A DNA stretch of 64,000 bases from an uncultured Verrucomicrobiae bacterium (GCA_937946835.1 CALFAV010000020.1:1-64000), one strand, 5' to 3'. Shown: positions 10,293 through 19,607, counted from the stretch's first letter. Numbers and translations: made by a program. Notes: generated by a model not told the origin, from the sequence alone.

Positions 10293-11987
10293 TTACAGCG
10301 GCCGCAGGCGCGGCCATTCCAGCTCGAAGCCCTGGTTGCGCAGCGCCTGCTGGAACTCGGCCAGGAGCTTGGGCGTGTTGCGGACCTGGCGCGGCACGAC
10401 CTTGCGCGCCCGGCAGAATGCCGCCAGCGCACCGGCGGCTTCGCCGATGTTCCACTCGACCGGGTGCAGCCGATAGGCGCCGTTGGTGATGTGGGTGGTG
10501 CCGATGTTTTTGGCCGCGGCGAGCAGGTTTTCCACGCGGCGCGGGATCAACGCGCCGAGCGGGATTTGGAAGGGCAGGCAGCTCAGGTCGAGGTAGTTTT
10601 TGCCGCCGGTGGTGGGGTGCAGGTCAATGCGGTAGGCGCCCACGCCCACGCTGTCCGGGAACGGTTCGGCCGAGACCTCCTCGCGGGTCTTGCCGGTGGT
10701 GGCCATGCGGGCTTCGGTGCCGATGTGCTGCTCGGTGACGGTGAACTCGGCGCGGAGCCGGCGCGCCTCGCGGATGTAGGGGGCCTTGGCCAGGCCGTCG
10801 GTGGTGCCCACCACGTCGGCCCGCAGACGCAGGCCTTTCCAGCCGGTGCCGCCATCCGGCCGGGGTGCCTCGGTCTGCATCCAGTACAGCAGCGCGAGGC
10901 TGAGCTGTTTGGCCCGGGCGAGGTGCCGGGCGGCTTCCGCCGCGGGCACGTCCACCAGCGGGCCGAGCCAGTAGTCGTTCTGCGGCCAGTTGATCAGGGA
11001 GATGTCGCTGCGATAGGTACCGGGGGCGAATTGGGCCGCGGCGGCGATGCGCCGGTAGGTCCAGAGGTTCGGGCCGCTGACCTTGAGGGTGGGGTCGAAC
11101 GCCACTTCGCGCGGCTGGAGCGTGATCGGGTGGGTGGTTTTCCAGCTTAACAGCGGACCCGGCCAGGGCGGGGTCAGTTGCGGCACGAAGCTTCGCCAGA
11201 AATCGTACTCGGCCGGGCGCTCGAGGGTGTGGTTCTCGCCCTCGAGGTAATCCACCGCGAAGCAGCAGGTGAAGGCCTGCTGGTTGGCCGGCTCCGGCTC
11301 GGGGGGCGCATGTGGTTCGCCGGTGTCGCGCTGCGCCTCCGCGCCGGTCACGTACTCGGTGCCGGTCAGGGGCAGCAGGTCGCCCAACTCGGTGGCGTCC
11401 ACGAACAGCGGCGCGGTGAGCGTGCGGCGCGTGCCGGTGCGGCGGTCTTCCACCTGGACGGCCCGGAGGTGGTCGCCGTCGGTTTCCGCAGCCACGGGCA
11501 CGTGTTCCCGCAGGACCGCGAGCCGGCCGCCGCTCAGATGCGGGGCGAGCATTTGGTCCAACACGGCCAGGGCCACGCGCGGCTCGTGGCAGAGGCGGGA
11601 GACCCAGCCGTTGCCGGGGTTGAGGTGGCGTTGGGCGCGGGCCTCGGGGGTGAGCGGGTAACGTTCCCGGTAAAAGGCGCGCACCCCGTCGCGGAATTCC
11701 CGGTAGCTGCGCGTGCAGCCGAAGCTTTCGATCCAGGGATGCTCATCCGGGGGTACGGCCTGGGAGGTCAACTGCCCGCCGATCCAGTCGGTGGCTTCGG
11801 TCATCACCACCCGCAGCCCGGCGCGGCAGGCGGCCAGGGCAGCGGCGCACCCGCCCGTGCCGCCGCCGATGATCACGAGGTCCGCCGACCACTCCCGGCC
11901 GGCCGCCGCCGTGGCGCGAGCTTGAAACCACCACGGGCCGCCGAGGGCGCCGGCGGTGAGCGTGTGGAAAAAGGAGCGTCGGTTCAT
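10293..11987 (-). CDS. Secreted FAD-dependent oxidoreductase
   Basis: A 564-aa protein from ATG 11987. The leader MNRRSFFHTLTAGALGGPWW has an RRSFF Tat-like motif. A dinucleotide-binding fold follows immediately: DLVIIGGGTGGCAAALAAC (GxGxxG, about residue 38). FVDATELGDLLPL and the C-terminal AAKNIGTTHITNGAYRLHPVEWNIGEAAG are typical of the FAD_oxidored family found in Verrucomicrobiota and Planctomycetota. The substrate is unknown; it may act on a periplasmic polysaccharide or its breakdown product. The long ORF extension to 12521 overlaps the divergent prc promoter region and is rejected. The gene lies upstream of, and is probably read through into, the P-type ATPase. Confidence 0.85.
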   Translation of the reverse strand: MNRRSFFHTLTAGALGGPWWFQARATAAAGREWSADLVIIGGGTGGCAAALAACRAGLRVVMTEATDWIGGQLTSQAVPPDEHPWIESFGCTRSYREFRDGVRAFYRERYPLTPEARAQRHLNPGNGWVSRLCHEPRVALAVLDQMLAPHLSGGRLAVLREHVPVAAETDGDHLRAVQVEDRRTGTRRTLTAPLFVDATELGDLLPLTGTEYVTGAEAQRDTGEPHAPPEPEPANQQAFTCCFAVDYLEGENHTLERPAEYDFWRSFVPQLTPPWPGPLLSWKTTHPITLQPREVAFDPTLKVSGPNLWTYRRIAAAAQFAPGTYRSDISLINWPQNDYWLGPLVDVPAAEAARHLARAKQLSLALLYWMQTEAPRPDGGTGWKGLRLRADVVGTTDGLAKAPYIREARRLRAEFTVTEQHIGTEARMATTGKTREEVSAEPFPDSVGVGAYRIDLHPTTGGKNYLDLSCLPFQIPLGALIPRRVENLLAAAKNIGTTHITNGAYRLHPVEWNIGEAAGALAAFCRARKVVPRQVRNTPKLLAEFQQALRNQGFELEWPRLRPL

Positions 11988-12195
11988 GGTCGCAGCGCCC
12001 GCCAGTGTGGCACCGCTGTGGGCCAGCGTCCACCGTCGGCTGAAACCGACCGCCCCGGACGGCCAGCTAGCGGGGTGGCTTGCGCCCTTGGGAAGGGCGG
12101 CGGGAGTGGTGGGTGAGGCTTGGCGCTGGGGGGCGCAGTTACGGTCTCGGTTCGCCTCTTGGGTCTGCGGGCTTGCCTGGCTTGGAAGATCACCT

Positions 12196-14628
12196 ATGTT
12201 GCCTTCACCGCGAAGGATGACGCGCGGATGTGTCGTGAAAAACTGGTGTAATTCCTCCGTTACCCGCCTGCTCCACGGCCGGTTCGCATGGTTGGCCGGG
12301 CTGGGGTTGGGGTGGTTGGTCGCGCTGCGCGCCGACGTGGCGCCCGTCGAACCCCCGCCGTCCGAGACCCCGCCGTCCAAGCTGGCGCAAACCGAATCGG
12401 CCGGGGACCCGCTCCGGGACCTGATCACCTTCACCGCCAGGTACGACCAGGCGGTGCCGCTGTTGCCGGGGGCATATGATTCGGACATTACCCGGTTGAC
12501 CGCGCGCATCCTTGAAAACATGCATTACTCGCGTCACCCGCTGGATGCCGAGTATGCGGGGCGTTTTTTTCAGCGGTATCTGGAGCTGCTCGATCCGCAG
12601 CATTTTCACTTCACCCAGGAAGACCTGAAGGAATTCGAGCGGTATCGGGAACGGCTGGCGGAGTTGACCCTGCGCCAGGGCGACACCCGGCCGGCCAACG
12701 AGATTTTTGCCCGCTACTTGCAGCGGGTGGACCAGCGTGTGGCGTGGGTGGCCAGGCTGTTGCAGGAAGGGCAGTTTGATTTCACCGGGGAGGACCGCTA
12801 CACCCCGAATCGGAAGGACGCGCCCTGGCCGGAAAACCTCGAGGCCGCGCGGGCGCTCTGGAGCCAGCATCTGCGGCACGAGTACCTCCTGGAATTGCTT
12901 AACAAGCAAAAGCCCGAGGAAATCGTCAAAAAGCTCGCCCTCCGGTACAAGCGCCTGCTGCGCATGTTGGGGGAATTCGACCGCGAGGACATTCTCCAAT
13001 TTTACCTTTCCGCGCTGGCCAACGCCTACGACCCGCACTCGGATTACATGGGCAAGGCGCAGTTGGACAATTTCGCCATCAGCATGCGGCTGTCGCTGTT
13101 TGGCATCGGGGCCTTGCTGCGCTCGGAAGACGGTTACTGCACCATCGAAAGCCTGACGCCCGGCGGGCCGGCGGCGCGCAGCAAGAAACTCAAACCCAAA
13201 GACCGCATCATTGCCGTCCAACAGGCCGGCGGGGAGCCGGTGGACGTGGTGGACATGAAGTTGTCGAAGGTCGTGGAAATGATCCGCGGCCCGAAAGACA
13301 CCGAGGTTACCCTGATCATCATCCCGGCCGACGCGGCTGACGCTTCCGAGCGGCGCACCGTCACGCTGGTGCGCGATGAGATCAAGCTGGAAGACCAGGC
13401 GGCCAAGGCGCGCTTGTTTGAAGTGCCGGTGGGCGACGGCACCCCGGTCCGGGTGGGGGTGATTGATCTGCCCTCGTTTTACGCCAGCCTGGATTTGGGG
13501 AAAACGACCGACAAAGCCGAGCCCCGCAGCACCACAGCGGATGTGACGCGGCTGATCCAAAAACTGACCGCCGAGGGGATTTCCGGGCTGATTCTGGACC
13601 TGCGCCGCAACGGCGGGGGATCACTCGAGGAGGCCATCAAATTGACGGGCTTGTTCATTCGCGACGGGCCCGTGGTGCAGGTGCGCGACGCCAATGACGA
13701 GATCTACGTGGAGCGGGACACGGACCCCGAGGTGCTTTATGACGGGCCCTTGGTGGTGTTGACCAGTCGCTTCAGCGCCTCGGCGTCGGAAATTTTGGCG
13801 GCGGCCTTGCAGGATTACGACCGGGCGCTGGTGGTGGGGGACAAGTCCACCCACGGCAAGGGCACGGTGCAGACCATTTACGAGTTGGGACGCTTTACGC
13901 GCCGTTTCCCGGAAAATTTCAATCCGGGCGCCCTCAAGGTTACCATCCGCAAATTCTATCGGGCCAACGGGGCCTCCACCCAGGTTCGGGGGGTGGTGCC
14001 GGACATTGTTCTTCCTTCGGTCAACAACGAGATGGAGGTGGGAGAAGGAGCCCAGCCGAACGCGCTGCCCTGGGACTCCATCCCCGCGGCGAAATTTGCG
14101 CGGCTGGGTCGGGTGCAAGCCCACTTGCCCGAGTTGCGTCGCCGCTCCGAAATCCGGCTGGCGACCGACCCGGATTGGGCCTTTGTCCGGGAGGACATCG
14201 AGACCTACCGCAAAGCCCAGGCCGACAAGAGCCTGTCCCTGAATCTGGCGCAGCGCCTGAAGGAGCGGGAAGAAGCCGAAGCGCGCGCCAAAGCACGCAA
14301 GCGCGACCAGGCGGCGCGGAGCAACGGCCAGGAAAAAATTTACGAGATCACCCTCACCCGCGCTTCCCAACCGGGCCTGCCTCCACCTCTGGGCAGCACC
14401 AACGCCCCGCCTGTTGCCTCGGAGGCTCCGGCGACGGTGGCCGCGGCGGTGGATTCGGACGATGCCGATGAGGAGATGACACCGGACCAATTGGCAATGC
14501 GGGATGTGCATTTGCGGGAGGCCAAGCGGATTTTGCTCGACCTGATTGAGTTAACCACGGGTACCGCAGCCCAACCACCGGTCGCGGCTGCTGATAAGGA
14601 CGCGCCCTCCAAACCCCGGCTTCCGTAA
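12196..14628 (+). CDS. prc: Carboxy-terminal processing (tail-specific) protease, S41
   Basis: An exported serine protease with a Ser/Lys dyad. Order: signal sequence (RFAWLAGLGLGWLVALRA), N-terminal helical domain with LDPQHFHF, PDZ domain (about residues 300-390, containing SLTPGGPAARS), S41 core with FSASASEILAAALQDY (nucleophile Ser near 526) and HGKGTVQ (Lys near 554), then a C-terminal charged domain. This matches E. coli Prc (Tsp), which trims periplasmic proteins. I chose ATG 12196 because GGAAG lies 7 nt ahead; ATG 12217 is possible. The ORF track start at 11956 lies inside the divergent oxidoreductase. The 208-nt gap between the two starts should hold both promoters. Confidence 0.9.
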   Translation: MLPSPRRMTRGCVVKNWCNSSVTRLLHGRFAWLAGLGLGWLVALRADVAPVEPPPSETPPSKLAQTESAGDPLRDLITFTARYDQAVPLLPGAYDSDITRLTARILENMHYSRHPLDAEYAGRFFQRYLELLDPQHFHFTQEDLKEFERYRERLAELTLRQGDTRPANEIFARYLQRVDQRVAWVARLLQEGQFDFTGEDRYTPNRKDAPWPENLEAARALWSQHLRHEYLLELLNKQKPEEIVKKLALRYKRLLRMLGEFDREDILQFYLSALANAYDPHSDYMGKAQLDNFAISMRLSLFGIGALLRSEDGYCTIESLTPGGPAARSKKLKPKDRIIAVQQAGGEPVDVVDMKLSKVVEMIRGPKDTEVTLIIIPADAADASERRTVTLVRDEIKLEDQAAKARLFEVPVGDGTPVRVGVIDLPSFYASLDLGKTTDKAEPRSTTADVTRLIQKLTAEGISGLILDLRRNGGGSLEEAIKLTGLFIRDGPVVQVRDANDEIYVERDTDPEVLYDGPLVVLTSRFSASASEILAAALQDYDRALVVGDKSTHGKGTVQTIYELGRFTRRFPENFNPGALKVTIRKFYRANGASTQVRGVVPDIVLPSVNNEMEVGEGAQPNALPWDSIPAAKFARLGRVQAHLPELRRRSEIRLATDPDWAFVREDIETYRKAQADKSLSLNLAQRLKEREEAEARAKARKRDQAARSNGQEKIYEITLTRASQPGLPPPLGSTNAPPVASEAPATVAAAVDSDDADEEMTPDQLAMRDVHLREAKRILLDLIELTTGTAAQPPVAAADKDAPSKPRLP

Positions 14629-14680
14629 CCGGTTCTCGTCTTTCGGAGGAGGCTCTTGGGAAGTGGACCTTGGCTGTGGA

Positions 14681-15628
14681 TCAAGGATGGAGCCATTTCA
14701 AGCCGAATTGGATCCACAAGGGCATGGTCACCAGCGAAAGGAGGGTGGTACTGGCGACCACGTAAATCGCTGTGACCACATCACCCTCATAGTGGCGGGC
14801 CATCACAATGGGGAAGACCGCTGCCGGCATGGCGGCTTGTAGCAGGACCACCCGTTTAAGTTCGGCGGCAAGGGGTAGCAGCCACGCTCCGACCAAAAAA
14901 AGGATGGGCAACGCTCCCAAGCGCAGCAACACGGCGAGGCTCATCACTCGAAGCCCTTGGGGCCAATTCATTCCCCGGACCTGATCGGCCAAGGTCGCGC
15001 CAATCAAGAGCATCCCCAATGGGATGGCGCATTGACCTATGAGGTGAGCGGCTTCTCGGGCAAAAGCAGGCACAAGCCGCTCTCCGCCACTGATGTTCAA
15101 CAACACCCCCAACATAATTGCCAGCAAGGGCGGGCTGAGCAACTTGCGCCATTGCTGACGTGGGCCCAACCCGGTAAGCAGGGGAAGCCCGAACAGCCAA
15201 AGCGCCATTTCCACACCCCAATTGTGGACGAAAAGCACTGCTACGGTTGATTGATCAAAGAGCCTCATGGCCAGTGGGATGGGTAGGTAACCGTAGTTGT
15301 AAACGGCCACGGTGAAGGCAAAGGTATTTCGGGTCACCCGGTGTTCCGTTGGCAAGGCCTTGGCAACCAGCAAACCCGCAAACACACCCAGGGCAACCGT
15401 GCCAAAACCGGTCAGTGGGGCCAGCAAGACGTTTTTTGGATCTGCAGCCGCGGGGCTACCCAGGACCGAATCCAACACCAAGCAGGGAATCAGCGCTTGA
15501 ACAAGCAAACGCAATATGCCCGCGTCCGCTGTTTCGGGAAACCAACTCAGCCGGCGCACCGCAAACCCCGTGGCCAAAACGACAAAAACCGGTAGTACGG
15601 CCTGAAAAATGGGGCGAAATTCATTCAT
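14681..15628 (-). CDS. AEC-family transporter
   Basis: A 315-aa polytopic membrane protein with about ten hydrophobic segments, starting MNEFRPIFQAVLPVFVVLATGF. The pattern NTFAFTVAVYNYGYLPIPLAM and IPLGMLLIGATLADQ in two inverted halves is typical of the auxin-efflux-carrier/malonate-permease (AEC) family of secondary transporters. The substrate is unknown; family members move organic anions or auxin-like acids. It is convergent with prc across a 52-nt gap. Base composition is visibly more AT-rich than the genes to its left, as for the next several genes. The ATG at 15628 is preferred over the TTG/GTG extension to 15694. Confidence 0.85.
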   Translation of the reverse strand: MNEFRPIFQAVLPVFVVLATGFAVRRLSWFPETADAGILRLLVQALIPCLVLDSVLGSPAAADPKNVLLAPLTGFGTVALGVFAGLLVAKALPTEHRVTRNTFAFTVAVYNYGYLPIPLAMRLFDQSTVAVLFVHNWGVEMALWLFGLPLLTGLGPRQQWRKLLSPPLLAIMLGVLLNISGGERLVPAFAREAAHLIGQCAIPLGMLLIGATLADQVRGMNWPQGLRVMSLAVLLRLGALPILFLVGAWLLPLAAELKRVVLLQAAMPAAVFPIVMARHYEGDVVTAIYVVASTTLLSLVTMPLWIQFGLKWLHP

Positions 15629-15778
15629 GGCGACGCCAAATTTTGTGATGCCCAAAGGCTGGACAGTGTCGTATGCGATCCTGGGGCAGATCAAACAGCT
15701 TTTGGACTGGGGATTCGACCTGGGGGCAGCGAGGATGTGCCAGATTGGACAAATTGATTCACCCTGCCCCCTGCATCA

Positions 15779-15922
15779 ATGCGCGAAAAGGACCCATGCG
15801 AGGTCTGTCACGGCATGGTCAAGTGGGGCACACGCCAAAACACTGACACTAAACAGTCGGCACGAAAACTGCTCCTATTAGAGGCAAACCAGCGTCGGGT
15901 TTCTGCGACGGAAATCGGCTGA
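15779..15922 (+). CDS. Possible 47-aa protein with a Cys-x2-Cys pair
   Basis: A short ATG-started ORF, too short for the track, reading MREKDPCEVCHGMVKWG... and ending ANQRRVSATEIG. The early CEVC pair looks like half a zinc knuckle, but no second pair follows. There is no convincing SD and I recognise no family. It lies in an otherwise empty 480-bp gap. It may be spurious or the stub of a decayed gene. Confidence 0.2.
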   Translation: MREKDPCEVCHGMVKWGTRQNTDTKQSARKLLLLEANQRRVSATEIG

Positions 15923-16017
15923 ATCCCGCCGCTCCTGCGATCACCGCAGGCGCAAAAGGTCCTCAGTGGCCTGCTTTCGGCGGCTGAAAACGCTGCCGAC
16001 CTACCTTGTAACGTCGC

Positions 16018-16046
16018 CTGGCGGTCCCGGAATCCGGGACCGCCAG
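16018..16046 (+). other. Perfect 12-bp hairpin upstream of the NAD(P)HX repair gene
   Basis: CTGGCGGTCCCG-GAATC-CGGGACCGCCAG, followed by TTCTCTTTTG. It is 61 nt before the preferred GTG start. The stem is strong but the T tract is interrupted, so it could be a weak terminator, an RNA leader stem or a protein-binding palindrome. No gene obviously ends just upstream. Confidence 0.5.
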
Positions 16047-16107
16047 TTCTCTTTTGTGGGTTCGCCAATTCGCTTGCCTGCCAAGTCGCTTTTCCCAAAC
16101 TCGGTTT

Positions 16108-17598
16108 GTGCCGGTACCGGTATTGAGTGTATCTCAGGTTCGAGATTGGGAGGCTGCGTCATGGAAATCCGGATGCCTTGAAACCGAAGTCATCACCCAA
16201 GTGGGCCGCCGGCTGGCAAGGCGTTTACTGTCGTTAACCGAACCCGGCGAGCGTCTTTTACTGCTCGTCGGCAAAGGGCACAACGGCGATGACACGCGGG
16301 CGGCCGCCGGGCATTTACCGGATCGGCAGGTTGACGTCCTCGAAATTCCTGAGCCAAAGGCCGGTTTGGACGCGTTCAAGCGAGCCTTGAACCGAGCCCC
16401 CGCCTGGTTGGTGGACGGTCTGTTTGGCATCGGGCTCAACCGTCCGCTAAATGAGGATTGGGTGCGGTTAATCGAGGCAATCAACGATACCAAGCTCCCG
16501 GTTGTGGCTGTGGATGTCCCTTCAGGTCTGGATGCACAAACCGGCCTTGCCTGGGGAGCGGCAGTCCGAGCGCAACTCACGGTGACGGTGGGGGTACCGA
16601 AAATCGGTTTGTTAAACCCGTCGGCTTGGCCTTACACCGGGCGCTTGGTGGTCGAGCCGGACATTGGTCTTTTACCCCCGCCAAAGGAAAGCGAACTTTG
16701 GTGGACCCTCCCGGATGATTTTAACAATTTTCCGCCGCCGCCCCCTGTGGCTGCCCACAAGGGTGACCGAGGTCACTTGCTGATTTTTGCCGGGTCACGC
16801 GGTTTTCACGGTGCGGCAGTACTGGCTGCCCGCGCCGCCCAGCGGGCCAGACCTGGTTTGATCAGCTTGGGCACCATGCCCGAAGTGTACGTGCCGATTT
16901 CGGCGCAGTTGCAAGCGGTGATGGTGGATGATTGGCGGGCGACGCTATCCAAACTGCCCCGGGCCAGTGCGTGTTTGATTGGACCGGGTTTGGCCGCAGC
17001 GGATCTCCCAGCCACATTTCGTGATTGCATGGTGGATTTGTGGAGTAACGCACACGTACCGGTTATAGCCGATGCCAGCGTTTTGGATTGGCTACCTCCC
17101 GATTCGTTTGAGTCCAAGGCGACCCGGGTGATTACCCCTCATCCGGGAGAGGCAGCCCGCATGTTGAACATTGGTGTGCAGGCGGTTCAAAATGACCGTC
17201 CCGGAACACTGCGGGCGTTGTCCCAACGCCACAAGCGGTGCTGGGCGGTGCTGAAAGGATTTCAGACCTTGGTGGGTCGAAACCAAGGGATCATCTGGGT
17301 AAACTCTTCTGGTGACGCCAGTTTGGCACAGGGAGGTACGGGAGACATTTTGGCCGGCTTTCTGGCGGGGTTGCTGGCCCAACCCGACCTGGCCGCGGCG
17401 CCAGAAACCACGATAAGGTACGGGGTTTGGCGCCACGGTGCTGCAGCGGATCGAATTGAAGCGACCGGCTACCGTTGGGCTCCGGAGGAATTGATCGCAG
17501 CATTGGGGCACCTCCATCCGACAGCAAATGGGGAGGAGCAAAAAGCGTCCCAATCGGGAATCAATCCGGAATGGTTCCAACAGTCCACACGCACTTAA
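16108..17598 (+). CDS. nnr: Bifunctional NAD(P)H-hydrate epimerase/dehydratase
   Basis: About 496 aa from GTG 16108 (VPVPVLSVSQVRDWE, matching the usual YjeF start). The N-terminal NnrE-like half has GKGHNGDDTRAAA (about 55) and VPSGLDAQTG (about 138). The C-terminal NnrD half has GDRGHLLIFAGS (about 220), ITPHPGEAARML and the ATP/ADP site GGTGDILAGFLAGLL (about 410). Together they repair damaged, hydrated NAD(P)H. The epimerase loop is normally GxGNNGGDG; here it is GKGHNGDDT, so that half may be weak. The ORF track uses a TTG at 16054, inside the region just after a hairpin. The gene lies upstream of the tuf block promoter and is more AT-rich than most of the window. Confidence 0.85.
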   Translation: MPVPVLSVSQVRDWEAASWKSGCLETEVITQVGRRLARRLLSLTEPGERLLLLVGKGHNGDDTRAAAGHLPDRQVDVLEIPEPKAGLDAFKRALNRAPAWLVDGLFGIGLNRPLNEDWVRLIEAINDTKLPVVAVDVPSGLDAQTGLAWGAAVRAQLTVTVGVPKIGLLNPSAWPYTGRLVVEPDIGLLPPPKESELWWTLPDDFNNFPPPPPVAAHKGDRGHLLIFAGSRGFHGAAVLAARAAQRARPGLISLGTMPEVYVPISAQLQAVMVDDWRATLSKLPRASACLIGPGLAAADLPATFRDCMVDLWSNAHVPVIADASVLDWLPPDSFESKATRVITPHPGEAARMLNIGVQAVQNDRPGTLRALSQRHKRCWAVLKGFQTLVGRNQGIIWVNSSGDASLAQGGTGDILAGFLAGLLAQPDLAAAPETTIRYGVWRHGAAADRIEATGYRWAPEELIAALGHLHPTANGEEQKASQSGINPEWFQQSTRT

Positions 17599-17659
17599 CC
17601 TATTTGTGATCAAATTGTTTTGAACTAAAATTTCGAGGTTAAAAATTTTCAGAAAGCCG

Positions 17660-17688
17660 TTGACAACCCCAAAGCTTACCCATAGGCT
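17660..17688 (+). promoter_or_regulatory. Sigma-70 type promoter for the tRNA-Thr/tuf block
   Basis: TTGACA (17660-17665), a 17-nt spacer, then TAGGCT (17683-17688) as a degenerate -10. It lies about 100 nt upstream of tRNA-Thr in an AT-richer gap after the nnr gene. The consensus -35 and exact spacing are what a strong stable-RNA promoter would show. Confidence 0.55.
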
Positions 17689-17714
17689 TCGCGTCTTGTT
17701 ATTGTTCTGACACG

Positions 17715-17748
17715 CCGTACGCTTCGGCAAATCCAGCCTTGCGTACGG
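17715..17748 (+). other. Leader stem-loop upstream of tRNA-Thr
   Basis: CCGTACGC and GCGTACGG arms (8 bp) with an 18-nt loop lie between the predicted promoter and tRNA-Thr. It is probably part of the processed 5' leader. No anti-terminator partner or T tract is seen. Confidence 0.4.
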
Positions 17749-17790
17749 TTGCTTGTCGTTCAATACAAGTCGGTTGCAAACAAAAAGATT

Positions 17791-17866
<76 letters not shown>

Positions 17867-17897
17867 CCGAATAAGTGATTCAAAATCAGTAAAACCA

Positions 17898-19088
17898 ATG
17901 GCTAAAGAGCAATTCCAACGGACCAAGCCGCACGTCAACATCGGCACCATCGGCCACATTGACCATGGCAAATCCACCCTCACCGCTGCGATCGTGGCCA
18001 CTCAGGCGAAAAAAGGTTTGGCAACCCCCATTTCTTACTCAGACATCACCAAAGGGGGGACGGTGCGCGACGAAACCAAAACCGTAACCATTGCGATTTC
18101 CCACGTTGAGTACCAAAGCGACAAACGACATTACGCTCACGTGGACTGCCCCGGGCACGCGGACTACATCAAAAACATGATTACCGGGGCGGCCCAAATG
18201 GACGGGGCGATTTTGGTGGTGGATGCTGCCGAGGGGCCCATGCCGCAAACCAAAGAACACGTGCTCCTGGCCCGGCAGGTGGGGGTGCCGGCGATCATTG
18301 TTTACCTCAACAAGGTGGACTTGGTGGATGACCCGGAGTTGTTGGATTTGGTGGAAATGGAGCTTCGAGATCTGCTGACCAAATACGAATTCCCCGGCGA
18401 CAAGGTTCCCATAATCCGTGGGAGTGCCAAGGCGGCGTTGGCCGGTGACCCCAAGGGTGAAGAATCCATCCAAAAGCTTCTGGAAGCGGTGGATGAGTTC
18501 ATCCCGCTGCCGGTGCGCGAAGTGGACAAGCCCTTCTTGATGAGCATCGAAGACGTGTTCAATATCGAAGGGCGGGGCACGGTCGTCACCGGGCGGGTCG
18601 AACGCGGGGTGTTGGAACGTATGTCCGAAGTGGAAATCGTCGGTCTGCGAGAGACCCGCAAGACGGTGGCCACCGACATCGAAATGTTCCGCAAACTATT
18701 GGATAAGGCCCAGGCTGGAGACAACGTGGGCGTGTTGCTTCGGGGCACCAAAAAAGAAGAAGTGGAGCGTGGTATGGTGCTGGCCAAGCCAGGGACCATC
18801 ACCCCGCACACGCATTTCAAGGCGGAGGTTTATGTCCTGTCCAAGGAAGAAGGCGGCCGTCACACGCCGTTCTTCAGCAACTACCGGCCGCAGTTTTACT
18901 TCCGCACGACCGACGTCACCGGCACGATTACCCTGCCTCCCGGGGTGGAAATGGTCATGCCCGGGGACAATGTCTCCCTGGAGATCAAAGTGATTGCGCC
19001 GATTGCCATGGAACGGGGCCAGCGGTTTGCCATCCGCGAAGGCGGACGGACCATTGGAGCAGGGCGGGTAACCGAGATCATCGAATGA
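17898..19088 (+). CDS. tuf: Elongation factor Tu
   Basis: A 396-aa GTPase that delivers aminoacyl-tRNA to the ribosome. G1 is GHIDHGKST (about residue 18), G3 is DCPGHADY (about 81) and G4 is NKVD (about 136, in [11 protein letters not shown]). Domains II and III follow, with the typical ending [15 protein letters not shown]. The gene sits 31 nt after tRNA-Thr and is followed by tRNA-Trp and tRNA-Ser, so the transcript is probably a mixed tRNA/mRNA that needs processing. No clear SD precedes the ATG. Local composition is less GC-rich than rpoB/rpoC. Confidence 0.98.
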   Translation: MAKEQFQRTKPHVNIGTIGHIDHGKSTLTAAIVATQAKKGLATPISYSDITKGGTVRDETKTVTIAISHVEYQSDKRHYAHVDCPGHADYIKNMITGAAQMDGAILVVDAAEGPMPQTKEHVLLARQVGVPAIIVYLNKVDLVDDPELLDLVEMELRDLLTKYEFPGDKVPIIRGSAKAALAGDPKGEESIQKLLEAVDEFIPLPVREVDKPFLMSIEDVFNIEGRGTVVTGRVERGVLERMSEVEIVGLRETRKTVATDIEMFRKLLDKAQAGDNVGVLLRGTKKEEVERGMVLAKPGTITPHTHFKAEVYVLSKEEGGRHTPFFSNYRPQFYFRTTDVTGTITLPPGVEMVMPGDNVSLEIKVIAPIAMERGQRFAIREGGRTIGAGRVTEIIE

Positions 19089-19149
19089 AACACTTGCGTC
19101 CCGATCCGGGAGGGAATAAAATTTTATGCGATTCGGTTTTCCGGTACAC

Positions 19150-19225
19150 AGGGCGGTAGCTCAATTGGCAGAGTAGCGGTCTCCAAAACCGTCGGTTGGG
19201 GGTTCGAGTCCCTCCCGCCCTGCCA
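19150..19225 (+). tRNA. tRNA-Trp (anticodon CCA)
   Basis: Acceptor arms AGGGCGG/CCGCCCT pair, the anticodon stem encloses CTCCAAA (anticodon CCA), the T arm contains GTTCGAGTC, and CCA is encoded at the 3' end. tRNA-Trp just upstream of secE is a common bacterial arrangement. Confidence 0.97.
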
Positions 19226-19237
19226 GACCGTGTCACG

Positions 19238-19326
19238 GGAGGGGTGGCAGAGTGGTCGAATGCGGCGGTCTTGAAAACCGTTGTGGGTTGCACCCACCGG
19301 GGGTTCGAATCCCTCCCCCTCCGCCA
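19238..19326 (+). tRNA. tRNA-Ser (anticodon TGA)
   Basis: Acceptor arms GGAGGGG/CCCCTCC pair, the anticodon loop is CTTGAAA (TGA), there is a long class-II variable arm GTGGGTTGCACCCAC, a T arm with GTTCGAATC, and encoded CCA. It lies 12 nt after tRNA-Trp and 14 nt before secE. Confidence 0.96.
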
Positions 19327-19340
19327 TGGACTGACAGACA

Positions 19341-19607
19341 GTGCGCGATTACATCTCATTGGGGTTGTGGATCTTGGTCATTGGTGGCGTTTTTGCCTAC
19401 CTTTGGCGGAAGGGTCATTTGTTGCGTTTGGGGATCTACCTGGCCGAAACGCGGGAGGAGCTCCGTAAATGCACGTGGCCTTCTGTGGATGAGCTAAAGG
19501 GCTCCACGGTGGTGGTGATGATCACCATCATCATGTTGGCTGTGTTTACCATGGCTTCAGACTTCATCATTCTCAAAATTGTGCGGGGAATTCTACCGAA
19601 GCTTTAA
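19341..19607 (+). CDS. secE: Preprotein translocase subunit SecE
   Basis: An 88-aa membrane protein starting at GTG 19341. It has an N-terminal hydrophobic segment (ISLGLWILVIGGVFAYLW), the conserved cytoplasmic amphipathic helix YLAETREELRKCTWPSVDELKGST, and the C-terminal transmembrane helix VVMITIIMLAVFTMASDFIIL. SecE clamps SecY in the Sec translocon. Two membrane segments rather than one is within the bacterial range. It precedes nusG, as in most bacteria, with a 30-nt gap. Confidence 0.93.
   Translation: MRDYISLGLWILVIGGVFAYLWRKGHLLRLGIYLAETREELRKCTWPSVDELKGSTVVVMITIIMLAVFTMASDFIILKIVRGILPKL

Larger units (their letters stand above)
15629..16107. other. Intergenic region, no established gene
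   Basis: About 480 bp between the divergently oriented AEC gene and the NAD(P)HX repair gene. It is less GC-rich than its surroundings. It holds one 47-codon ORF (separate entry), a small CTGCG/CGCAG inverted repeat near 15937 and a strong 12-bp hairpin at 16018-16046. I see no tRNA, no insertion-sequence ends and no clear sigma-70 promoter. Confidence 0.5.

Noticed and set aside
10293-12521. 742-aa version of the FAD oxidoreductase
   Set aside because: The extra N-terminus crosses into the prc gene; the RRSFF Tat leader at 11987 is the natural start.
19078-19359. 93-aa and 67-aa ORFs antisense to tRNA-Trp and tRNA-Ser
   Set aside because: The EGEGFEPP/GRDSNP-type peptides are the known artefact of translating tRNA genes backwards.
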